From Lachnospiraceae bacterium XBD2001 (GTDB lineage Bacteria; Bacillota; Clostridia; Lachnospirales; Lachnospiraceae), in the NCBI GenBank assembly GCA_900116395.1, contig FPAN01000004.1, positions 62,001 through 126,000 of the forward strand: DNA of 64,000 nt, written 5' to 3'. The notes below the pieces were generated by a model, which was not told the DNA's origin, searched no databases, and was given only the letters and a program-made list of their open reading frames with translations. Position numbers and translations under genes: made by a program. Position 1 is the stretch's first letter; the number at the start of each line of letters is the position of its first letter. Shown piece after piece: positions 24,035-32,837 of this stretch.

Positions 24035-25387
24035 CTAAACCTCCAACGATGCGGAATCCTTCTTCTGAATCCGCTTCACAATCACTATACATACAATACC
24101 GCAATAGAGCGCTCCGGACAACCATGCAATGGGATCTGCGAAGCTGACTGCGGTAAACTGATACAACGGGACCAAAACCAATGAGATAATCGCCCGGGCA
24201 ATCAATTCCATCACACCGGAGAAAATCGCAAGGTTCGAATAACCAAGTCCCTGAATACTAAGGCGGGCAACATTCAAGATGCCAAGGCTCCACCAGAAGT
24301 AGCTGGTGCAGCGCAGATAATAACCGGCAGCGTCTAAGACTGCGACTTCCTTGCCGGAGATAAAAATCATGGACAAATCCCGTCCGAAGAACATCAACAC
24401 CAAACCGATGAAAATACCGTAGCCGATGCCCACATTGATGCCCTGCTTGATACCTTTTTCGATGCGCTTGTACTTGCCGGCGCCATAGTTCTGACTGGCA
24501 AAAGTCGACACACCGGTAGCCAACGCATCAAAAGGACTCATGGAAAACTGCTTGATTCTGGTAGCTGCGGTAAACGCAGATACGTACACATCCCCCAAGC
24601 CATTATTGGCTGCCTGTAACATCATGCTACCAATAGCGGTAATGGAGAACTGCAATCCCATAGGAACGCCGATATAGAGCAGGTTTCCCACCTTCTTGCC
24701 GTTCCACTTCCGGTCTTCCTTCCGAGGAATCAGAAGCTCATAACGGAAGTGAATGAAGACCAAACAGCAAATCGCGCTGACACCCTGGGCGATAATGGTT
24801 GCTAACGCCGCACCCATGCAGCCCCATCCCAATCCAATAATGAAAAAGAGATCCAGCACAATGTTAATTACCGTAGCAACTACCAGGAAGATAAAGGGCA
24901 TCTTGGAATCTCCCACTGCTCGCAAAATGGAAGACAGCAAGTTATAAGCCAAGGTAAATGGCATACCAAGAAAAATCACAATAATGTAATCATAAGCCCC
25001 CTGGTAAATCGAGGCCGGCGTCGACAGTAAATGCAGAATCTGATTGGTTAGAAGACTACATGTCACCGTCAGAATCACCATCAATCCGACCGTTAAGATT
25101 CCGCTTAGATAGATGTAACGGCGCATGGATTTGTAATCCCCGGCACCAAAGCGCTGTGCCACCGGAACTGCAAATCCCGCCATGCAACCGATACAGAATC
25201 CCAAGATCAAAAACTGTACACTGCTGGTAGCGCCAACCGACGCTAAGGCCTTAGCCCCCAGCACACGTCCTACAATGGCCGCATCGATGATGTTATAGGT
25301 CTGCTGAAAAAGATTTCCCAGCAATAAGGGTAAGGCAAACTGCAGAATCAGCTTCAGTGGCTTGCCTTCGGTCATACTTTTGGCCAT
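24035..25387 (-). CDS. MATE family multidrug/Na+ efflux transporter
   Basis: 450 residues with 12 predicted membrane helices in two halves (first begins PLKLILQFALPLLLGNLFQQTYNIIDAAIVGRVLG, second GNLLYIGVPMGLQFSITAIGSMMLQAANN). The family uses Na+ or H+ gradients to expel cationic compounds. It lies 23 bases after metY and directly before the TSCPD gene, at the end of the long minus-strand run. Substrate not deducible. Confidence 0.92.
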   Translation of the reverse strand: MAKSMTEGKPLKLILQFALPLLLGNLFQQTYNIIDAAIVGRVLGAKALASVGATSSVQFLILGFCIGCMAGFAVPVAQRFGAGDYKSMRRYIYLSGILTVGLMVILTVTCSLLTNQILHLLSTPASIYQGAYDYIIVIFLGMPFTLAYNLLSSILRAVGDSKMPFIFLVVATVINIVLDLFFIIGLGWGCMGAALATIIAQGVSAICCLVFIHFRYELLIPRKEDRKWNGKKVGNLLYIGVPMGLQFSITAIGSMMLQAANNGLGDVYVSAFTAATRIKQFSMSPFDALATGVSTFASQNYGAGKYKRIEKGIKQGINVGIGYGIFIGLVLMFFGRDLSMIFISGKEVAVLDAAGYYLRCTSYFWWSLGILNVARLSIQGLGYSNLAIFSGVMELIARAIISLVLVPLYQFTAVSFADPIAWLSGALYCGIVCIVIVKRIQKKDSASLEV

Positions 25388-25410
25388 ATAAATTCCTCAC
25401 AAATAAAAAC

Positions 25411-26694
25411 TTAGATTGCTTCCAATGCCTGTCTTACATCGTCAATCAAATCTCTGGCATCTTCCAAACCACAGGAGAGACGAATCAATCCTGCAGGAAT
25501 GCCTGCTGCAGCCAACTGCTCGTCGCTCATCTGACGATGGGTAGAAGTTGCAGGGTTTAAGCAACAGGTTCTGGCATCTGCCACATGAGTCTCGATTGCA
25601 GCAAGCTTCAGGTTCTTCATGAACTTCTCTGCAGCTGCACGGCCGCCCTTCAACTCGAAGGAGACAACGCCGCATCCTCCATCCGGAAGATACTTCTGTG
25701 CACGGTCATAATACTTATCTCCTACCAGGCCCGGATAAGTAACCTTCTCTACCTGATCACAGGTGGTTAAGAACTCAGCTACTGCCTGACCGTTCTCAGC
25801 ATGACGTGCCATACGTACATGCAAGGACTCTAAACCTAAGTTCAGATAGAATGCATTCTGCGGAGACTGGATGCTACCGAAATCACGCATCAGCTGTGCA
25901 GTTGCCTTGGTAATAAAAGCACCTTCCTTGCCGAACTTCTCAGCATAAGTAATTCCATGATAAGACTCATCCGGTGTGCACAGTCCCGGGAACTTCTCGG
26001 CATGTGCCATCCAGTCGAACTTACCGGAATCTACGATAGCTCCACCGACTGCCGCGCCATGACCGTCCATATACTTGGTGGTGGAATGGGTGACGATGTC
26101 TGCGCCCCATTCGATTGGACGACAATGTACCGGTGTTGGGAAGGTATTATCTACGATCAGCGGCACTCCATGGGCATGTGCCACCTTAGCAAACAACTCA
26201 ATATCCAATACGGTCAGTGCCGGATTGGCAATGGTCTCACCGAACATAGCCTTGGTATTCTCTTTGAACGCAGCGTTCAACTCTTCCTCAGAAGCATCCG
26301 GAGATACGAAAGTAACATCAATGCCCATCTTACGCATGGTTACGTCGATTAAGTTGAAGGTTCCGCCGTAAATAGAGGAAGATGCAACGATATGGTCTCC
26401 GTTCTCGCAAATATTAAACAGCGCGAAGAAGTTGGCTGCCTGTCCGGAGGAGGTTAACATTGCTGCACTTCCGCCCTCTAACTCAGCAATCTTCGCTGCT
26501 ACATAATCATTGGTTGGGTTCTGCAAACGGGTATAAAAATATCCGCTGGCTTCCAAGTCGAAGAGCTTGCCCATGTCTTCGCTGGTATTGTATTTGAAGG
26601 TGGTAGACTGAACAATCGGAATCTGTCTCGGTTCTCCGTTGCCCGGTGTGTAGCCACCCTGTACGCATTTGGTATTCAAACGATAATCACTCAT
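25411..26694 (-). CDS. metY: O-acetylhomoserine aminocarboxypropyltransferase (sulfhydrylase)
   Basis: 427 residues from ATG 26694 (MSDYRLNTKCVQGGY), chosen for AGGAG eight bases upstream; an in-frame start 24 bases earlier lacks this. A PLP-dependent Cys/Met metabolism enzyme: SGYFYTRLQNPTND, MLTSSGQAANFFAL, and the PLP lysine in HSTTKYMDGHGAAVGG. It makes homocysteine from O-acetylhomoserine and sulfide. No SAM riboswitch or T-box is visible; it is about 30 bases behind dus and so probably read with it. Confidence 0.93.
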   Translation of the reverse strand: MSDYRLNTKCVQGGYTPGNGEPRQIPIVQSTTFKYNTSEDMGKLFDLEASGYFYTRLQNPTNDYVAAKIAELEGGSAAMLTSSGQAANFFALFNICENGDHIVASSSIYGGTFNLIDVTMRKMGIDVTFVSPDASEEELNAAFKENTKAMFGETIANPALTVLDIELFAKVAHAHGVPLIVDNTFPTPVHCRPIEWGADIVTHSTTKYMDGHGAAVGGAIVDSGKFDWMAHAEKFPGLCTPDESYHGITYAEKFGKEGAFITKATAQLMRDFGSIQSPQNAFYLNLGLESLHVRMARHAENGQAVAEFLTTCDQVEKVTYPGLVGDKYYDRAQKYLPDGGCGVVSFELKGGRAAAEKFMKNLKLAAIETHVADARTCCLNPATSTHRQMSDEQLAAAGIPAGLIRLSCGLEDARDLIDDVRQALEAI

Positions 26695-26724
26695 TCTTTT
26701 TTCTCCTTTTCCTTCCACTTACTT

Positions 26725-27651
26725 TTATGAAAAAAATGCCCGAACCATTTGCTCATAGTCCGCTTCATTTTTTGCCTTAATCAAATTGCGAATCGCTCTA
26801 CTGCGGTCCGGGTAGTTCTTACCCACATATCCCCAGACTTCCTTCAGGCGAAACATAGCATCCTTGTGATTGCCCAGTTCCCTGCTATAGCTCTCATAGA
26901 GGGCCTGTAAAAACCGGTGCAATTCCTCTTCGGATAATGCCGCCCCACCGCGAATCTGGCGCACCAGTGCCGGATTGCCAATCAAGCCACGGCCAATCAT
27001 GATGCGATCCACCTGTGGAAAACGCTCTGTAATCCGCTGGTAATCCTCTACCGTTACGATGTCACCGTTGTAGACCACCGGGCAACGACTCTCGGATAAG
27101 GCATAAGCAAACATCTCTAAGTTCACCTCATTACCATAGAAATCCTGTCGCACCCTCGGATGCACCGTTAGTTCCATGATAGGATATCGGTTGTAAATTG
27201 CAAGTAATTTCTTGAACTCCATAGGGTCTTCGAATCCTAGGCGGGTCTTCACCGACAGTTCCATTCCCTCCGGCATTCCATCAAAGACCCCTTCGAAAAA
27301 GCGATCCAAATCCTCGGGATTCTTAAGGAATCCGCTGCCTTTGCCCTTGGTGACTACGGTAGAAGCCGGACATCCCAGATTGATGTTTACTTCCCGGTAG
27401 CCCTTCTCTTTTAAGAGTTCCATCACCTGCAGCATCCCTTCCACACTCTTGGTCAAGACCTGAGGCACCAGGGGAATTCCTTCGTTGTTATCCACATCGA
27501 TGTCGCGGCGCTCTTTTGTTTTCAACACTTTTTTCGGGACCGGCGCAAGAAAGGGTGTCATGAATTTCGTGACACCCCCGAAGTCTTTGTGCAATTGGTT
27601 CCGGTACACATAACCGGTAATCCCCTCCATGGGGGCCAAATAGAATTCCAT
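26725..27651 (-). CDS. dus: tRNA-dihydrouridine synthase
   Basis: 308 residues, a TIM-barrel FMN enzyme. Visible are LAPMEGITGYVYR at the N-terminus, the catalytic Cys in NINLGCPAST (near 95-104), SVKTRLGF, the TVHPRVRQDFY loop that binds substrate and NGDIV for FMN. It reduces uridines in tRNA. It lies three bases after the aldo/keto reductase gene and shortly before metY. Confidence 0.92.
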   Translation of the reverse strand: MEFYLAPMEGITGYVYRNQLHKDFGGVTKFMTPFLAPVPKKVLKTKERRDIDVDNNEGIPLVPQVLTKSVEGMLQVMELLKEKGYREVNINLGCPASTVVTKGKGSGFLKNPEDLDRFFEGVFDGMPEGMELSVKTRLGFEDPMEFKKLLAIYNRYPIMELTVHPRVRQDFYGNEVNLEMFAYALSESRCPVVYNGDIVTVEDYQRITERFPQVDRIMIGRGLIGNPALVRQIRGGAALSEEELHRFLQALYESYSRELGNHKDAMFRLKEVWGYVGKNYPDRSRAIRNLIKAKNEADYEQMVRAFFS

Positions 27652-27654
27652 AAA

Positions 27655-28773
27655 TTAACCTAATACTGTCGCAATCTTCTCTAACTGCTTGATAATATCG
27701 ATGTGCTGCGGGCAGGCCTTCTCACACTGGCGACACTTCACGCAATCGCTGGCCTTGCCACCTTCTGCGGTTACTGCTGCATAGGCTGCATCTGCCTTCT
27801 CTAACTGTCCGGTGGACATACGCTCATTCATCACCTTGAAGATATCCGGAATGGCAATCTGCTTCGGACATCCTTCCGTACAATAATGGCAAGAGGTACA
27901 CGGAATGGCCTTGGACAATCCATAGATTTCCTGTGCCTTACGAATGGCCGCCTTCTCCTCCTCGTTCAGAGGCTGGAAGTTACCCATATAGGACAGGTTA
28001 TCCTGCATCTGCTCGATATTGGACATACCGGATAAGACGGTAAGAATGCCGTCTAAGGAAGCAACGAAGCGAATGGCCCAGGATGCATAGGATGCATTTG
28101 GATTTACTTCGTCAAAAATCTTGGTGACCTTTTCCGGAGGATTTGCAAGATTTCCACCCTTTACCGGCTCCATAACTACGATTGGCTTGCCGTGCTTTCT
28201 GGCCACCTCATAGCAACCGCGGGACTGAATCTTCGGCTTCTCCCAATCCGCATAGTTAATCTGCAACTGTACGAATTCCGCATCCGGATGCTCGGTCAAG
28301 ATCTGGTCCAGAAGCTCCGGTGTATCATGGAAGGAAAATCCCCAATGACGAATGAGGCCCTCTTCCTTTTTCTGTTTTACAAAATCCCAGATGCCGTACT
28401 CGTTGTACTTCACCAGGTTATCCTTGTTCACTGCATGAACCAGATAATAATCAAAATATCCGGCACCGGTACGCTCTAAGCTGATGCGCAACTGGTCCTT
28501 GCACTCTTCTTCACTACGTGCAACACCGGCATTAATCTTAGAAGCCAAGGTGTAGGTGGAACGATCATGGCGTTCTACCAAGGCCTGTCGAATGGCATCC
28601 TCGGAGCCCTTATATACGAAAGCGGTATCAAAATAATTCAATCCGCTCTCCAAATACAGATCCACCATCTTGGCGGTCTGTTCAATGTCGATAACATCCT
28701 TCTCTAACTGTGGCAAACGCATCAAGCCAAAACCTAACTTGCCGGTTCCCTTCACATTGATTTCATTTGTCAT
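27655..28773 (-). CDS. aldo/keto reductase with C-terminal 4Fe-4S domain
   Basis: 372 residues. Residues ~5-290 are an aldo/keto reductase barrel (LGFGLMRLP, NYFDTAFVYKGSED with the catalytic Tyr, HWGFSFHD). The C-terminus is a ferredoxin-like domain with CTSCHYCTEGCP (near 294-305) and CVKCRQCEKACP (near 345-356), so two 4Fe-4S clusters. Such fusions are common in anaerobes and probably exchange electrons with ferredoxin; substrate unknown. It is 57 bases after larC. Confidence 0.92.
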   Translation of the reverse strand: MTNEINVKGTGKLGFGLMRLPQLEKDVIDIEQTAKMVDLYLESGLNYFDTAFVYKGSEDAIRQALVERHDRSTYTLASKINAGVARSEEECKDQLRISLERTGAGYFDYYLVHAVNKDNLVKYNEYGIWDFVKQKKEEGLIRHWGFSFHDTPELLDQILTEHPDAEFVQLQINYADWEKPKIQSRGCYEVARKHGKPIVVMEPVKGGNLANPPEKVTKIFDEVNPNASYASWAIRFVASLDGILTVLSGMSNIEQMQDNLSYMGNFQPLNEEEKAAIRKAQEIYGLSKAIPCTSCHYCTEGCPKQIAIPDIFKVMNERMSTGQLEKADAAYAAVTAEGGKASDCVKCRQCEKACPQHIDIIKQLEKIATVLG

Positions 28774-28830
28774 ATCCGCTATACCTCTCTTACATACAAT
28801 ACAATCTGCATTCCTTACCCCGAACGCAGT

Positions 28831-30024
28831 TTATTTCAACAATGACTTGGCATCCTCTATAGAGATTCCACGCTTCCTGGCAATACGGGCCACGTCCTCA
28901 TACTCTAACTTGCTTCGTGTTACACCGTAACCTTCCACATCCTTGCGTCGAATCAGTCCTTCCTCCGTCTCTAAGTCTTTCTCCTCACGATTCAATAAGT
29001 ATCGCTCGAAGATATGCTTACGAATACCAATGGTGGTGGTGTACTGGAAAATCTTACGTACCATGTTTGGCTCATCCTCCACATGGCAAAGCACGGTAAA
29101 TAAGATTCCCGGACGATTCTTCTTCATCATTATGGACGTGGTGTACACATCCTTGGCACCTGCTGCCAATAGCTGTTCTGTTGCAAATCCAACAGACTCT
29201 CCCGTCATATCATCTACGGTGCAGGTTAATTCCACAATGGCATCTGCCCCGGAAGCGAAGGTCTCGCCCCAGAAAGCGCGTACACAATTGGCAATCGGTA
29301 ATTCCTTCTTGCCCATACCGTATCCGATAGCCTTAGCCGTCATCACCGGCATCTGTCCGTATTGGTCGGTAAAATAGCGAAGCAGCGCTGCACCGGTTGG
29401 GGTACACAGTTCTACTTCCAACTTGCCGTTGTACATTGGAATACCACGTAACAGATATGCTACCGCAGGCGCCGGAACCGGTAGGATTCCATGGCTGCAA
29501 TGTACCAATCCGCCGCCCACGCAAATCGGGGAAGCCACCACCTGCTCCGGATGAATCCACGACATCAGCAGGCAAACACCAACGATATCCACAATGGCAT
29601 CCAATCTTCCCACTTCATGGAAGTGAATCTCAGATACCGGAACCTGATGTACATGACTCTCCGCTTCTGCCAACAAGTCATATACGGCAACGGCATCTTC
29701 CTGGACTTCCACCGGAATCGGGAAGTTGCAAATGGTATCCCGAATCTCTTCTAAGGTCACATGATGTTGCTCATGGTCATGCGCGTGATCATGCTCTTTC
29801 GCACCTTCCCCTTCTTCGGTTCCGTGAATCTGTACCGACATCTGGATGCCGCCGATTCCGCAACGCTTGGTTGGATTGGCGGACACGGTCACCTCATCCA
29901 ATCCCAGAGAATTCATAATCTGTAAAAACTCCTGCTGCTTCTTCTCATCTAAGAGCTGATACAGGGAAGCCATCAGCATATCGCCGGCTGCCCCCATCTC
30001 GCAATCAAAATATATAATTTTCAT
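28831..30024 (-). CDS. larC: nickel-pincer cofactor biosynthesis protein LarC (nickel insertase)
   Basis: 397 residues in one continuous frame. N-terminal IIYFDCEMGAAGDM, an internal His-rich segment (HDHAHDHEQHH, about 78-90), HFHEVGRLDAIVDIVG and VGGGLVHCSHG are LarC hallmarks. It inserts Ni into the pyridinium-dithiocarboxylate cofactor using CTP. In Lactobacillus plantarum larC is read through a frameshift; here no frameshift is needed. It overlaps larB by four bases. Confidence 0.93.
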   Translation of the reverse strand: MKIIYFDCEMGAAGDMLMASLYQLLDEKKQQEFLQIMNSLGLDEVTVSANPTKRCGIGGIQMSVQIHGTEEGEGAKEHDHAHDHEQHHVTLEEIRDTICNFPIPVEVQEDAVAVYDLLAEAESHVHQVPVSEIHFHEVGRLDAIVDIVGVCLLMSWIHPEQVVASPICVGGGLVHCSHGILPVPAPAVAYLLRGIPMYNGKLEVELCTPTGAALLRYFTDQYGQMPVMTAKAIGYGMGKKELPIANCVRAFWGETFASGADAIVELTCTVDDMTGESVGFATEQLLAAGAKDVYTTSIMMKKNRPGILFTVLCHVEDEPNMVRKIFQYTTTIGIRKHIFERYLLNREEKDLETEEGLIRRKDVEGYGVTRSKLEYEDVARIARKRGISIEDAKSLLK

Positions 30025-30794
30025 AACCCCTGCCTTTTTCTTCCTGCATGATTAATTAAGCTAGCTTGATAACCGGCACCGAAGCCGTTATCGATATTGA
30101 CCACGCTGACCCCGCTGGCGCAGGAATTCAACATGGATAAAAGTGCGGACAGTCCCTGAAAAGAGGCACCGTATCCCACACTGGTAGGAACTGCAATCAC
30201 CGGGCATTCTGCAAGACCGCCTAAGACGCTGGCTAAGGCCCCTTCCATTCCGGCAATGGCAATGACCACTTCCGCGTCCATGATCTCCGGCAAATGGGAG
30301 AGGGTGCGATGCAATCCTGCCACGCCCACATCATAGAGTCGAACGACGTCGTTACCTAAGAACTCTGCGGTGAGCGCTGCCTCTTCCGCAACTGCTAAAT
30401 CGCTGGTTCCGCCGGTGGCAACCACAATCTGTCCGTTGCCGTTCTTTGGTGGCATTCCACCAACGATACCGACAGTGCCCTCCGGATAATAGGTAAAATC
30501 CGAAATCCCTTCGTCTTCGGATATTGCCTTGGCTTTTGTCTCATCCAATCGGGTCACCAAAATGCGCTCCTGTCCGGCGTCCTTCATATGACGAAGAATG
30601 GTCACAATCTGTTCCGCAGTCTTGCCGGCTCCGTAAATTACTTCCCCGGCACCGTTACGTATCTTCCGGTGATGATCGATTTTGGCGAAGCCTAAGTCCT
30701 CGTAAGGCTCCATCTTCAATGCCAAGAGCGCATCATCCACAGAGGTTGCTCCGGATTGTACCGCTTCTAACAGTTCCCTGATTTCATGTTTCAT
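30021..30794 (-). CDS. larB: nickel-pincer cofactor biosynthesis protein LarB
   Basis: 257 residues. The C-terminal half has a PurE-like fold: ATGGTSDLAVAEEA, VRLYDVGVAGLHR, AVPTSVGYGASFQGLSALLSMLNSCASG. The Cys in LNSCASG is the conserved one expected to take part in hydrolysis of the AMP intermediate. LarB carboxylates and hydrolyses nicotinic acid adenine dinucleotide, the first step of the cofactor pathway. Overlaps larE and larC by four bases each, so translation is coupled. Confidence 0.93.
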   Translation of the reverse strand: MKHEIRELLEAVQSGATSVDDALLALKMEPYEDLGFAKIDHHRKIRNGAGEVIYGAGKTAEQIVTILRHMKDAGQERILVTRLDETKAKAISEDEGISDFTYYPEGTVGIVGGMPPKNGNGQIVVATGGTSDLAVAEEAALTAEFLGNDVVRLYDVGVAGLHRTLSHLPEIMDAEVVIAIAGMEGALASVLGGLAECPVIAVPTSVGYGASFQGLSALLSMLNSCASGVSVVNIDNGFGAGYQASLINHAGRKRQGL

Positions 30795-31588
30795 GATAAG
30801 ACCTCATTCATGCTTCCGGAACGGAAGCCCTTCATATCTACGGTCACATAAAAAAAACCGATTGTACGGAATCTCTCCAGAATCTCCTTGCGACGGGTAT
30901 CCTCCATCACAAATCCAAGGTATTCCTCCGGTACTTCAATCCGGGCCAAATTGCCGTGGGCTCGTACCCGATACTGTGGAATCCCGTAACCGGCCAAAAC
31001 TTCTTCCGCCGCTTCTACCATGGCCAACTTCTCGGCCGTAATCCGCTCTCCGTAAGGAATGCGGGATGCCAGACAGGCAAAAGAAGGCTTGTCCGCCGTA
31101 GGAAGCCCCAGCGCTCTGGAATATTCCCGAATCTCGGCCTTGCTAAGTTCCATCTCTCGCAGTGGGCTAAGAATTTGTAGCTCCCGAATCGCATCGAATC
31201 CCGGCCGATAGTCTCCCAAATCGTCCATATTGCTGCCTTCCGCAACATGAGGGATTCCTTCCTGCTGTGCGATTTCCAACATTTTTGAAAAAATGCGATG
31301 CTTGCAATAATAGCATCGATTGGCCGGATTGGACGCATAGTTCTCATCCGCCAGTTCATTCGGTTCCACAAAAATCTGTCGAATTCCTTCGGCCCGACAG
31401 AACGCTTCCGATTCTTCCCGCTCTCTCTTCGGGAAAGACGGACTGACTCCCGTTACTGCAATGCAACGGTCTCCAAGCACATCATGGGCAACCTTCAATA
31501 AAAACGTGGAATCTACCCCGGAAGAATAGGCAACAGCCAGACTTCCCAGTCCACGAATGTAATCTTTTAATGCTTCTAATTTGTTCAT
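30791..31588 (-). CDS. larE: ATP-dependent sulfur transferase LarE
   Basis: 265 residues. PP-loop SGVDST at 23-28, then Cys92 and Cys95 in NRCYYCKHR and Cys172 in PSFACLASRIPYG. LarE adds the two sulfurs of the nickel-pincer cofactor. The L. plantarum enzyme uses one Cys sacrificially (the PSxAC position); proteins with the extra CxxC pair can hold a 4Fe-4S cluster and turn over. Three Cys here suggest the cluster type (inference). Nineteen bases after coaBC. Confidence 0.93.
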   Translation of the reverse strand: MNKLEALKDYIRGLGSLAVAYSSGVDSTFLLKVAHDVLGDRCIAVTGVSPSFPKREREESEAFCRAEGIRQIFVEPNELADENYASNPANRCYYCKHRIFSKMLEIAQQEGIPHVAEGSNMDDLGDYRPGFDAIRELQILSPLREMELSKAEIREYSRALGLPTADKPSFACLASRIPYGERITAEKLAMVEAAEEVLAGYGIPQYRVRAHGNLARIEVPEEYLGFVMEDTRRKEILERFRTIGFFYVTVDMKGFRSGSMNEVLS

Positions 31589-31607
31589 ATGGTACTAATT
31601 CAAAAAA

Positions 31608-32816
31608 CTATGCCATGCGGCTATGAATCTCTTTTAGGATCTCATAAGCCACATCCTCCTTGGATAAAAGAGGTAACTCCCTTGCATCCTCGGAAGAAAT
31701 CAATGTTACCACATTGGTATCTACGCCAAATCCGGCGCCTTCCACCTTCAGATTGTTGGCTACGATCAAATCCAAGTGCTTCTTAGCAAGCTTGGCTTTG
31801 GAGTTCTCCAACATATGCTCTGTCTCCATGGAAAATCCACAGAGGAACTGGCCCTCTTTCTTATGCTCCCCTAGGTATCCTAAGATATCCTTCGTCCGTT
31901 CTAAGGCGATGGATGCTTCGGCATCACTTTTCTTAATCTTCTCATCCGCAACCACTACCGGACGATAATCCGCAACCGCCGCAGACTTAATGATAATATC
32001 TGCATCCGCTGCACGACTGGTCACCGCCTCATACATCTCTTCGGCGGTTACAACGTCCACAACCTCTACACCAAGAGGTGCTTCCAAATCCACCGGGCCG
32101 CTTACTAAAGTAACTACCGCGCCACAGGCTGCCGCCGTTTTGGCTATGGCATATCCCATCTTGCCGGTGGAGTGATTACTGATGAAGCGTACCGGATCGA
32201 TAGCTTCTCTGGTAGGGCCTGCAGTTACTAAAACATGCTTTTCCGCAAGGAACTTCTCCCGTGAGATTTCCAACAAAATATGCTCTAAGAGTACATCCCA
32301 TTCCGGCATCTTACCTACACCACTGGTGCCGCAAGCCAAGCGTCCCGTTGCCGGAGTAATGATATGCATGCCGTACTTCTCGCAGATGGCCAGATTGTCC
32401 TGGGTCACCTGCTTCTCATACATATGGGTGTTCATAGCCGGTACGATGTACATCGGTGCTTCACAGGCCAAAGCGGTAGTGGTCAACATATCATCCGCAA
32501 TGCCGTGGGCCAACTTGGCAATCACGTTAGCGGTTGCCGGAGCCACCATGAAGAGGTCTGCCTTCTCCGCAAGGGAGATATGCTCTACCTCGAAGGTAAA
32601 ATTCCGGTCGAAGGTATCAACGATACACTTATGTTTCGTTAAGGTCTCGAAGGTGGTCGGTGTAATAAAATTCGTTGCATTCTGGGTCATCAGTACATGG
32701 ACCTCTGCCCCTAACTTCACCAGAGCACTGGCCAGATTCGGAATCTTATAAGCCGCAATTCCGCCGGTTACTCCCAGTACTACACATTTACCTTCCAGTA
32801 ATTTCTTTTCGCTCAT
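31608..32816 (-). CDS. coaBC: bifunctional phosphopantothenoylcysteine decarboxylase / ligase CoaBC
   Basis: 402 residues. The N-terminal flavoprotein decarboxylase domain has GVTGGIAAYK, FMVAPATANVIAK, and PAMNTHMY; the C-terminal ligase domain begins near LVTAGPTREAIDPVRFISNHSTGKMG (about 197-222) and has KSAAVADYRP and KTKDI-type residues. It converts 4'-phosphopantothenate and cysteine to 4'-phosphopantetheine for CoA. Lies 21 bases behind the serine acetyltransferase gene that feeds cysteine synthesis and directly before larE. Confidence 0.95.
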   Translation of the reverse strand: MSEKKLLEGKCVVLGVTGGIAAYKIPNLASALVKLGAEVHVLMTQNATNFITPTTFETLTKHKCIVDTFDRNFTFEVEHISLAEKADLFMVAPATANVIAKLAHGIADDMLTTTALACEAPMYIVPAMNTHMYEKQVTQDNLAICEKYGMHIITPATGRLACGTSGVGKMPEWDVLLEHILLEISREKFLAEKHVLVTAGPTREAIDPVRFISNHSTGKMGYAIAKTAAACGAVVTLVSGPVDLEAPLGVEVVDVVTAEEMYEAVTSRAADADIIIKSAAVADYRPVVVADEKIKKSDAEASIALERTKDILGYLGEHKKEGQFLCGFSMETEHMLENSKAKLAKKHLDLIVANNLKVEGAGFGVDTNVVTLISSEDARELPLLSKEDVAYEILKEIHSRMA

Positions 32817-32837
32817 GTCTTAAATTCTTCCCGTCCC

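Noticed and set aside
26719..26724. SAM riboswitch or T-box before metY
   Set aside because: The gap to dus is too short and no leader structure is present.
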